From the NCBI GenBank assembly GCA_949130485.1, contig OX422193.1, positions 1,500,871 to 1,564,870 of the forward strand: a stretch of 64,000 bases of DNA, in the 5' to 3' direction. Under the pieces are notes generated by a model. That model saw only the letters and a program-made list of their open reading frames with translations, searched no databases and had not been told where the DNA came from. This DNA comes from Agelas oroides (lineage: Eukaryota; Porifera; Demospongiae; Agelasida; Agelasidae). Shown one piece after another: positions 33,895 through 43,884 of the stretch. The stretch's first letter is position 1, and the number at the start of each line of letters is the position of its first letter. A program made the position numbers and the translations under genes.

Positions 33895-34140
33895 ACGAGT
33901 CATAATGACGTCATGTGCGTCAGTACGACAAACAATCACGTGCATAGCTATGGTGGAGCTGATTGAAGAATACTTACGAGCGAGCGAGTATTTCTGAAAA
34001 TTTCTCGCTACGAAGCACATTTCAGCGCCGGAAGATGCTGCAGTAGGTGTGATTGCAGTCACTTTACCGCTCGTCTATTACCTTCACCGCCGTACTCGGA
34101 GTGACCAAAATAGCTGCACGACCAAGCCTAAATGTAAGAT
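33895..34140 (+). promoter_or_regulatory. Likely promoter/first exon of gene C with CRE site
   Basis: A GC-richer block with a perfect CRE palindrome TGACGTCA (33906-33913) and a nearby CACGTGCATAG. It resembles 15765-15960. The downstream GTAAGATG at 34134 could be the donor of a non-coding first exon, since gene C exon 2 carries its own ATG. The transcription start is not determined. Confidence 0.4.
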
Positions 34141-34775
34141 GCGAGTGCACAGTGTGTCTAGCTATTTATTTATGCACGGTACGTAAAATTCAGACCATCT
34201 GGATTCTATCTGGTCTAGAGACTAGAGAGCTTAGGAATTCTTTTGTAATGAGTGCGTGGTTATATAGTATTACACCATAAGCAGAACTGGTTCATAAAAT
34301 GCAAAACGTTATGTGCATTGTGTAGCTATAACAGTGGTAAAATTTTGTCACTAAAATTCATTAACACTAAACACTTCACAAGGAGTGATGATTGACTCAC
34401 ATTTATGTGTCATTCTATTGCAGCACTGATTGTATCATAGATAACATATTTGCTTGTCTAGAACAACTTGGAAATGAAAGTTTTAATTTACAACTGCTGC
34501 ACTCTCAAGATATGTGTACTCCTTTTTAGCTTACTCCAGGACCATGCCAGGGTATTTACCAAACAAGTGTGCTAGATCATTGGTGGAATTTCTGTAATGA
34601 GTAGCTAACTGCAGTGAAATTGACTCACATAAAATTTTAGAGTGATTCACTTCAGGTTACACATACCGATAGTTTTCTCAAGACACCTGCTGCATAAGAG
34701 AGTGGCAGCAGCAGTACCTGGTGTGTTCCATTGCCTTGGACTGGGACTGATGCTTTGCTTCCAGAAAGACGAGTG

Positions 34776-37446
34776 ATGGAGATAGGCACAAGTGGTTGTT
34801 ATGCAACCCAAACTAACCATTCAGTTGGAAACTTGCAGAATGTACATAAAGAAAACCATGGAGGTGAAGCACAACAAAATGTTTTAACTCAACAAAGAGA
34901 TACACTGCAGCATCCACAGTCATCAGTCCCTATTTCTGGTGTGGGTAGAAGCTCTAGCTACAACAGCTCTAGTCAACTTTCTCACGCAGAGGACACTGAT
35001 GAACTGGCATCTTCTACTGCACAGTGTATTCCTGCACATGAGAGCGGTAACACTACTACCCATGAGCCTTTGACTGGCACACATTTAGAAGGATTGGTGA
35101 TGGAAATGGCAATAAAAATCAAGCAATCCCTTTCAGAATTTGGAACATCACTTGGAAAGAATGTAAAGGAGCTAACAGATCGAGTCGGCAATCTTGAGCT
35201 ACAAATTCAGATGCTGCAAAGGGAAGTTAGCTCTTTGAAGGGATCATCTGTTGAAGCCTCAGAGTCCACTCCCAACCAACCTTCTTGCACCTCACCTTGC
35301 CGTGATTCACCAGAAACAGAACTGACTCCTGACATGCCTACTGTAAATTTTCAGTCACAGCCCAGGACTGTCACAAAGGAGCGATTAAACTCTGACAGCA
35401 AGATTGCAAGAAATCGGAAGTTTGAGATAAAAAGAAAGCAGCAGGAGTCTGCCAAAAAGAGACCCTGTTCAGAGATAGTTCAAGTAAGTGTAGTGATGTA
35501 CACGAGACTACCCACGTACTTGTGAACAAATATCTGGTAGTCAATGATTAAAGTTAAAAACATGTATGGCATAAATCACCATCTAATTACACTTTGGCAA
35601 TGCCTGATGAAAATTATTCTCAAGTATGCTCTTATATTCACAAATACATAATAAATTGTAAGGCTTGGTATCAGGAAGGGCTAACCCTGATTTAAAAATT
35701 GGCTGGTACTACTGGTGCTCTAGCTATATATGCAAAGGTGTATGTTATGCTGTCTGAATGTATGCTTGTTGCTTTAGAAAAATATATGCAGCTTCAATCT
35801 GAGAAAATTTTTACATAGGCTTTGTAATGACACCTATTCATAAGATTTGCAAAATATTATTCAATGAGTGTATTGAATTGCAATCTACTTTGAACAATTA
35901 GAAAATGCATATGTGGTACTCGTACCACCTAGTCTCACAGTGACAATCGCATATTTTGTACATCCGGTATTAGGTCTGTAGGGTCTCCCCCAAGGTGCCT
36001 GTCTTGCATGATGACACAAAACTGAAACATAATATAGATTGTAAAACTTGGCAGTACAACTCAAAAGAATTAGCAGTTGCATATTTATTGCAACTCTGGT
36101 AATTACCTAAACCCAGCCAATATTCACAAAAACAGTTAACTTGTTTTGAGATTTTACATTTTGTACAAGGTGACTCTTGCTTTTTGCTTTCATACTTTAC
36201 ATGTACTCGTAAAGAGCCAGACAATTCTAGAGGATGAATTACCAGCAGATAAAGAGGACGATATAGGAGATCACAGTAGGAGTCAGCAGGCAGATCTCAG
36301 GTTGTGAGTGCTAATTAGGTAGATCATGCCACTTGTATATGATGAATGAATTCCTACTGGTGTGTGGGCTTGAGAATATAAAATAGAATTTGTCAAGGTT
36401 TGACTCTGTAATAATGCTGACCACTGTAAACTGCAGAATGTGAACACATGTAAGAGTGATTCTTGCAATTTTCCCCCTCTCTCAAATGCACATGTGCAGA
36501 CAACAAGTTACAGATAGATCCAGCTTAACAAGCGAAGGTAAGAAGATAATCTATTATTGGAGTTGATTGTCCAGTCACTCTACACTAAGTATACATATCG
36601 GCACACCAAAACTTGGGCCATGAGTTATCCTTCAGTGATATTGAAAACTGCAAAGTAAGCTAAGAATGCATTACAATTGTGTTTAGGAATCCCTACATGC
36701 TTTTGGTCTCCTGTCCATATAAGGGACAGGCTCAGTATTTTGATGACAAAGGAGGGACAGATATGTGTAACTAGAAACTAATTTGAAGGTCAAGTCACAG
36801 TTCCTGCAGTTGAACACAAATGGATGTGCAAAATATACTGCATAATTATTCTCAATCTTTAGTTGTTGGTATCTCAACATGCAAAAAGCTTAGGAAAAGG
36901 CGAAGGTTCCAATAGCTGAGTGTCATTCTGTAAGTTTGCTAGCCTCTATACTGTACTGTATACATGGCTTCTAATGGGCTCTACTATGTCAGCTGTTGCC
37001 TTTAAGTTATTGGATGTAGTGTGACTATCTAACTGCATTGTGCATGGTACAAGGATATGTTTTGATACTGCAAAACAGTGTCAAAACTACACTCAGCAAC
37101 ATTAGACAGAGAAATCAAAACCAAGAGACTGCAATTGTTAGTATGCAAATATACTTTTCTTATTACAGAAGAAAAGCTGAGGTCGAGAGTGAAGGACAAA
37201 CTACCTGAGTTCATAGAGCTCACAAACTGGGAGTACTTTGTACCTCATCTTTTTTCTGTGGACTTATTAGATCCAGCAGCAATGGACTACCTGCTCAATG
37301 AAACGAGAACTGAACACCAAAAAGGAGTGTATTTTTACCTCAAAGTTTTGCCCTCGAAGGGACCAAATGCATACACTCGGTTTTACAATTGTTTGTGTGG
37401 TGAGAAAAAACATTTGGGCCACAAGACACTGTTGCATTTTTTTTAA
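34776..37446 (+). CDS. CARD-like adaptor paralog C
   Basis: Exons 34765-35483 (ATG at 34776), 36221-36300, 36500-36537 and 37169-37446 join in phases 0, 2, 1 to give about 367 residues. Exon 2 has the same length (719 nt) as that of gene B but begins with a different segment (MEIGTSGCYATQTN), so the start differs from B and E: the upstream exon is probably non-coding. The coiled coil (LTDRVGNLELQIQMLQREV), Ser-rich part and basic module SDSKIARNRKFEIKRKQQES follow. The CARD-like domain reads FVPHLFSVDLLDPAAMDYLL and YFYLKVLPSKGPNAYTRFYN, nearly identical to that of gene A, which implies recent exchange or duplication. In place of AGCCAG/ACA, the acceptor could lie six bases earlier. Confidence 0.78.
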
Positions 37447-37604
37447 CAATTAATTATGACACAAAAGTATTGAATTTGGGATATTTCCTCTTGATCTATG
37501 TGACATCACCAATACGAGTATTATGCAATTTTCATGAAAATTCTATGTTGTGGCACTTTCAGTCATGTATTCTTACATCTGTGACAAGACTGCTAGTCAC
37601 AGCC

Positions 37605-38050
37605 CAGAGGAGGTTGGAAGCTGGTAATTAGTGGTACGCGCGAGGTAGCTACGTGATGACGTAATCATACGGGCTGCCATAGAGGCCCATAGTGAAAGGT
37701 GAAATCGATTTACACGAACAGCTCTTGTTTGTTTGGGATGAAACTCACTCAGTAGATGCTGCCAGGTGAGTTCTAGATCGACAGCTATAGCTCTTCCTGA
37801 TAAACGAAGCATTTGCGTGTTTCTTTGGGAATCCCCGTGAAAAATTTTGCGCGCCATAAAATGCCATAGCTGTCGATCTAGAGCTCACCTGGCAGCATCT
37901 ACTGAGTGAGTTTCATCGCAAACAAACAAGAGTTGTTCGTGTAAATCGATTTCACCTTTCACTACGGGCCTCTATGGCAGCCCATATGATTACGTCATTC
38001 ACATAGCTACCTCGCGCATACCACTAATTACCAGCTTCCGACCTCCTCTG
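37605..38050. mobile_element. Foldback element with ~190-bp arms and 9-bp duplication
   Basis: The left arm (37605 to ~37795, starting CAGAGGAGGTTGGAAGCTGG) is inverted in the right arm (~37860-38050) with few changes, around a ~65-bp loop. The flanks GTCACAGCC at 37596-37604 and 38051-38059 are identical. Long inverted repeats with 9-bp duplications fit Mutator-like foldback elements (family knowledge). It lies between genes C and D. Confidence 0.88.
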
Positions 38051-38597
38051 GTCACAGCCTTTATTGCCAGTATGGTTATGGTAATATGAGTAAATTACTA
38101 GCTTACATGGTGGAGACTTGTGTCTCAGTTTAGCTCATATGCATACTGGCTTCATTTTGGTGTTGAAGGGTACTAGCCACGGAGGGGTACCAGCTAAACG
38201 GGGATCTGGACAAACTATTTTTCCAAATAATACTTAACATGTGACTTCCCCTCCCCCCATAACATCACGCACAACCAGCAACAACTGTTCTATTAATGTT
38301 TGCATGAAGATGCTGAGTATATATATAGTTACGGTTTGCTCTTTAGGGGAGCTTTACATATTATTTTGATCTAAATAGTGTCATTTTGATGTTAGGAGGG
38401 GACGGGGTAGACTGTGTGATATTATAGTGAACAGTATATAGTGAAAGAAAATCTAATTTTACTATAGACTAATTATACATACAAGCTGTAGAAGAGCTGA
38501 TAGTTTTCTCAAGACGTTTGACCTTCTGCACATGAGAGTGGACGGGGCACCTGGTATATTCTGTTACCTTAGACTAGGACTGATGCTTTACTTCCAG

Positions 38598-41241
38598 AAA
38601 GATGGAGATAGGCGAAGGTGGTTGTTATGCAACCCAAACTAATCAGTTTTCTTCACTTGGACAGTTGCAGACTCTACATCAAGAAGAACATGGAGACCAA
38701 ACACAACAAGCTCAGAGAATGCAAGAAAAATATCCTTCCAAATTTGAAGCATCACTTACAGCTAAAAGATTAGGAAGGAGCTGACAGATCAATTTAGAAA
38801 GCTTGAATTACAAGTTCAGACGGTAGGAAGGGGGAAGTTAACTCTCATGCATTGAAGCCTCAGATTCCACTCCCAACCAATCTTCTTGCACCTCACCTTG
38901 GCTTGATTCACCAGAAACAGAACTGACTCCTCGCATACCTACTGTAAACACCCAGTCACAGCCCTATACCAAGACTACCACAAAAAGATTATACTCTGAC
39001 AGCAAGATGACAAATGATCGGAGATTGGAGATAAAAAGAAAGCACTATAAGGATTATCAAACAACAGAGGTAGCTAAGTAGTCATGCATGCGCACTCATG
39101 AACTAGCTAAATGCCAGGTAGTCAACAGGTAAAGTTAATATGAGTATATGGCAAGATTAGAAATGTGTGAGTGAACATTGCAAACAAAAACTTTCATGCT
39201 AATGCCACAGTCCAAGATCTATATAACAACTTGTAACTTGTAGCGATGCAGTAATGTGACCCTCAGGCAGCACAAACTAATTGGGGTTAAGAGATAACTT
39301 GTTCCATGCATTAAGCTAATGGTTAGTTTCTTAGCCGTTGAACTAGTGTACTCATGACACATATGTATCTAAGTGTGGTTGAACACTGCAGAACCAGAAA
39401 AAGCTAACTCAGATTGAAATGGACTAGTACTACTTGTTATACTGTAGCTATGCACATTCATACTTCAGATTTGTGCTTGCTCCGTCATAAGTCGCACAGT
39501 TTCAATCTGAAACAATTTTGTATACAATCCTGGAAAACTTGCAATGGCAACTATTCACAAAATTTTATTTAATTGACTACAGAATGCTTTTAAGCAATTA
39601 GTATTTGCGTACGTGGTACGGTTATGTTTGTCTGACAATGAGTGTCATGTATTTTGTACGTGCAGTATTAAGTCTGGAGGGTCTCCCCCAACCTGCTTTC
39701 TTGCAAGATAGCACAAACTAAAACAATGGCCTGAATTTACCACTTAGCAAATACTGCAACTCAGCAAGTAGAAATATTAACTTCGTGAAGACAAGCGGTC
39801 AGTTAGTCACTGGCCCTTCATGTTATGGTTGACTTTTACACATTGTCCTTTATATACTGTGTGGAACCATGCAGGCAATTCCAGAATTGTCAGGAGGGGC
39901 TCAGGAGAACCTCAGTAGCAGTCAGCTGGTGGAGTTCAGGTTTGAGAGTTTAACTTTGTGACCTGTAAAGTTTAGGAATGCATGTGTAAGTACTGATGAC
40001 AGTAGCAAGAATCAGGTGGTCTTAACAGTAAAGTACACATCAGTATAGATAGAATACCTGAAAGGTTTTACCAACACAGTCAGCATACTGAATACTAGCT
40101 GCATGTATATATATATATCTTAACAGTAAACACAAAAAAGTGACCATGCAATTTCCTTCAATCGTATGCAGTGAGCAAACGACAGATAGGTACAGATTGA
40201 AAAACATAGGTAAGGTTGGGGTTGATTATGGTATGGTACCTTTTATAGGGCAGTGGAGAAGAGTAAGAGGATGTGTGCATGTATACTGTGTAGCTACATG
40301 CTTGGGATGTCCCTGCATGCTTAATATAACCATGTCCATATATGGGATAGGCTGAGTCAGGCTAGTCATCAAGAGGTATTTTGATGACAAAGGAGGGAAA
40401 GATAATGTAACTTGAGTATCATTAGAATGTAAAAGTCACTTTCAGTAACAGGTAGAGCAGTTGAACACAATTTCCTGCTCGTCCTCAACCTTCAACTGTT
40501 GAAGTATCCCTCTAGACACACGCTAAAGGCAAAAGCAAAGCTGAAGCTGTAGTAGCTGAGTGTTAATTATTGGTCTCTAAGTATATGCTTGCTAGTGTAT
40601 AGGCTGTACTACCATGGCTTCTAATGGTGTGTCAGCTGTTGTAAGATTATCCTAATTGGTACATGTAGTTATGGACATTGTGTAACCATGTTTATTCATT
40701 ACACTGGCAGTGGCATACTGGCTGTCAGTAAATTTCCACAGCAGCAAATGGTGATAGACTATAGTGTTCGGTATGATGTAAGTCATTTAACATATGTTCT
40801 GCTTTACTTGGGATATGGCATTGTGGTGCCTTTGATTGTGTGTGGATACTGTGCAATGTAAGCTACATTTAACATATATAGCGGAGAAATCATTTAGCCA
40901 AAAGCACTTCCAGTATTTCTTCTTCTCATGTTGCAGAAGAGGAGCTGATGTCAAGAGTAAAACACAATCAACCAGTATATATAGCACAGACCAACTGGAA
41001 GATACTGCTGCCTCATCTTGTGTCTGTAGGCTTGTCTGACCGGGCAACAAACGACTACCTGCTCAATGAGACCAGAACTGACCATGACAAAGGAATGTAT
41101 TTCTATCTCAAAATTCTGCTCTCAAAGGGACCAGATGCCTACACTAGATTTCATAGATGCTTGTGTCATGAGAAGGAACATTTGGGGCACCAGTCATTAC
41201 TGGAAATTTGTGACAACTGTCAAATACATTTTACGACTTAG
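38598..41241 (+). pseudogene. CARD-like paralog D with broken coiled-coil exon
   Basis: Exon 2 (38598 to ~39080) starts MEIGEGGCYATQTN as in gene C. It has lost about 250 bases of the Ser-rich middle, runs into a stop at 38782-38784 within the coiled-coil segment, and is recognisable in shifted frames to SDSKMTNDRRLEIKRKH, where the donor is also lost. The downstream exons are intact and in phase: 39875-39939, 40172-40209 and 40937-41241. The CARD-like domain (LLPHLVSVGLSDRATNDYLL, YFYLKILLSKGPDAYTRFHR) is open but has lost the ancestral stop after CDN and extends about ten residues to TAG. It may be a pseudogene, or a short gene driven from another start that encodes only linker plus CARD. 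Confidence 0.7.
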
Positions 41242-42110
41242 CTGCAGAATAAATAATCTTCCTGATTGCTACTATAATCTAATGATGTATATTGTTTATA
41301 AAGCACTATATGTATATCCTACATACGGTATCACTAGCAGTGACTTTGGCAGATGATTTTCCGAACATGACTGCACCTTACGTTAGACTGGACACTGTAG
41401 CTAGCCTGCATTGAGAGGTCAGTGAGCTTGATTCTGTGGGATTAGAAATTATGCAAACTTGAGCAGCAGAGGCTCCTTGTGCTGATACCTGCATTGAGTG
41501 TTGAGTGTATAGATTAAGCTCACCGGCATGATCCCCAACAGCCTCGGGCCAGTTAAGTTAACCTGCTAGCTAGCTACATGTGAGCACCCCAGGGACTGGC
41601 ACCTGTGCAGGCCACAAAGAAGAGTAAAATACCTCTAAGACAACAAAAAGCTCTATTTGTTACATCCATTTCTCAATTCATCTCTCTCCTTTTCTTAGTG
41701 TTTGGTACGGATGTTTGAACAGAGCCCATTTGTTCTTGACTCTCAGACGTCACCAGAGTGAGAGAGAGGGAGAGAGAGAAAGCTCCCTTGATGATACCTA
41801 TTCATCAGTGAGTATGTTTTAGTTGAGAGAGATGAGTCTGAACGAGGTGTGAAAGTCCACTTCACTGGTTATGGCGAGGAATGTGACTGATCTTGTATCC
41901 AGCCTGCAGTAGTCCACCAATAAAAAAGTACTTGTCAAAAGGAAGTTGAATAGTCTCATTTAGGACACATAGATGCCACCTTTAGTATCTTCTAATGCCA
42001 TAAACAGCTTTGATGGACATTCCACACACATTTAACCCCTGTGATGACGAGAAACGTTTCTCCTCGTGAGGGGGTGGGGTCTGGGGATGAGAGTGTCGAA
42101 CATCATCACG

Positions 42111-42911
42111 TAGCCTCGTCCCCAGGCCCCACCCAAAAATCGGGAAAGGGGCCTGGTGTTACTTGCAAAAATTCCCGTATGTGCTGTGTCAGCAGTCTTC
42201 GTTTGGAGTAGAGGAATCACGTTCGTCCATTACCAATTACTAAATTCTTGACACGTGAACGTAGTAGACTCGTTCCAAAACCATTTGAAAATGGGAACGG
42301 GGCAAGCACATTTTTTATAAACCTCGGATTTCAGAAACTTGGAGTGTAGTTACGCTTGCTAGGCTACTGCTCTTGCCTCACAGGATTTTTCTGTAGTCGC
42401 TCCGTAGCAAGATCTGTTCATCTACTCTGTAATGCCATCGTCAACAGTAGCTGGCTACCACGTGATCTAGTAAGGCACGTAAGCGTTACATAATATGCTG
42501 ACTCAGCACATACGGGAAAGTTTGCAAGTGACGCCATAGTCTCGTCCCCAGACCCCACCCTCTCACGAGGAGAAACGGTCTGGTGAACCAAGTCGAATTT
42601 CTTGGGCTAGCGCATGCTTTTGCGACATTGTAACCTAGCAACGATCAAAACATTTTGCGGCCAACCCGCTCAAAAAAGGTACGGATACTCGAATAGATAT
42701 GAACAAATTTTACTGTTGTAAGGGAAGTGCTACGTAATAATTGCCGATCTCGCGATCTCATTGGTCATTACCCGTTTTGGGTAATAAGCCCAAGAAATTC
42801 GACTTCGTTCACCAGACCGTTTCTCGCCGGGAGGCGCGCGCGGGCGGGGCACGAGACTAGTGACGCCAGGCCCCTTTCCCGATTTTTGGGTGGGGCCTGG
42901 GGACGAGGCTA
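42111..42911. mobile_element. Outer TAGCCTCG-family element, 9-bp duplication
   Basis: The end TAGCCTCGTCCCCAGGCCCC and the following block AAAAATCGGGAAAGGGGCCTGG are inverted at the right end (about 47 bp). Flanks ATCATCACG at 42102-42110 and 42912-42920 are identical. The interior holds the second element at 42537-42859. Confidence 0.9.
42537..42859. mobile_element. Inner TAGTCTCG-family element nested in 42111-42911
   Basis: TAGTCTCGTCCCCAGACC at the left and GGGGCACGAGACTA at the right, with inverted subterminal blocks GGTCTGGTGAACCAAGTCGAA / TTCGTTCACCAGACC. The duplicated site GTGACGCCA (42528-42536 and 42860-42868) proves insertion into the older element. A decayed relative lies at 50605-50912. 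Confidence 0.9.
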
Positions 42912-43884
42912 ATCATCACGTGCATAAGCCGTCACACATGGGTGGGGCTAGCCGAAGACGACAAGGAAATTGCAGGAATGTGCTTACAATGCAGTGGGAG
43001 ACTACCGATTATCCCACGTATGAAAGAGGTTTCGCGCGACAGACGCTTTATTATTAGTCTGGCTTCGAGACTGTGTAGCCTATTGTTTGAGAGGGTGTGC
43101 ACCCTGTAGTCAGTCACGCGTCCCTTACCCTGAAACGCTGCACCAAAATACGGTAAGAGCGGAAGCATACAGTACTGAGTGAATGTATGCGGTTGTCTCT
43201 GGTATAGAAGAGCGAGTGTAGTCTATTGTGTAGTCCGTATGTTGGTGCATGGTAGTGCATGACTAGTGTTGCACTATATATAGCAACACTGTCCATGGCC
43301 TCCGATCCATGGAGTCTGCTGCATAAACAATACAGTGTGAATGTAAATCTTATGAGCTAATATACATGCCTTATACAGGATACTGAGTGGTGCTTAAAGT
43401 CCCCCCCATGTCACTATAGTCAGTGCAGTCCTACCAATTGCGACTATTGAGCTTTGGGGACAAAGATATTGACTGGAGTACTCTGTACTATAGTGTAAGT
43501 AGATTTGAACTGTCTATGAATGAGGATCTGAGAACAAGTATTGCAAACAATATGGCATACTTAATCCTGCTGTGTAAGCTAGTACTCTCTAAACAACAGC
43601 CGAAGGGAGTTGAGCATGACCTTTTTAGGTGACATTAAACATTAACATTGCAGGAAACAATGAATATGAGTGAGATTACAAATTAATGTTCATGTGAGAA
43701 TACAAGTGTAGCCAAATTGGCATTCCCTATAATAAATGGTGTTTCCACTTGCCAACAGATTCCAGGAGCAAGTAAAACAATCTGAGCACCCAGACTTGCT
43801 GCTAATGAAGGTTGCTTGATTATCCAGAACAGACTGAGAAGAACGAGTTGAACATAATTATACTCTGTGACATATTGTGACAAC

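Larger units (their letters stand above)
32348..34764. other. Spacer between genes B and C
   Basis: AATAAATAAATAAA about 60 bases after the gene B stop (32410) is the likely polyadenylation region, next to a C/A homopolymer tract at 32391-32412. 33240-33740 is a duplicate of the spacer after gene A. It also holds a MITE at 33449-33540 and the promoter-like block at 33895-34140. No further gene was found. Confidence 0.5.
41242..43884. other. Spacer between genes D and E
   Basis: AATAAA just after the gene D stop (near 41249) is a plausible polyadenylation signal. A GAGAGA-rich tract lies at 41757-41787. Nested MITEs occupy 42111-42911, and 42030-42100 holds a further degenerate element end. 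42915-43350 is GC-richer, CpG-containing sequence that probably carries the promoter and leader of gene E. No other gene is recognised. Confidence 0.5.

Noticed and set aside
41757-41787. GAGAGA tract as a possible GAGA-factor promoter
   Set aside because: Short simple repeat, far from any start; nothing else supports regulation.
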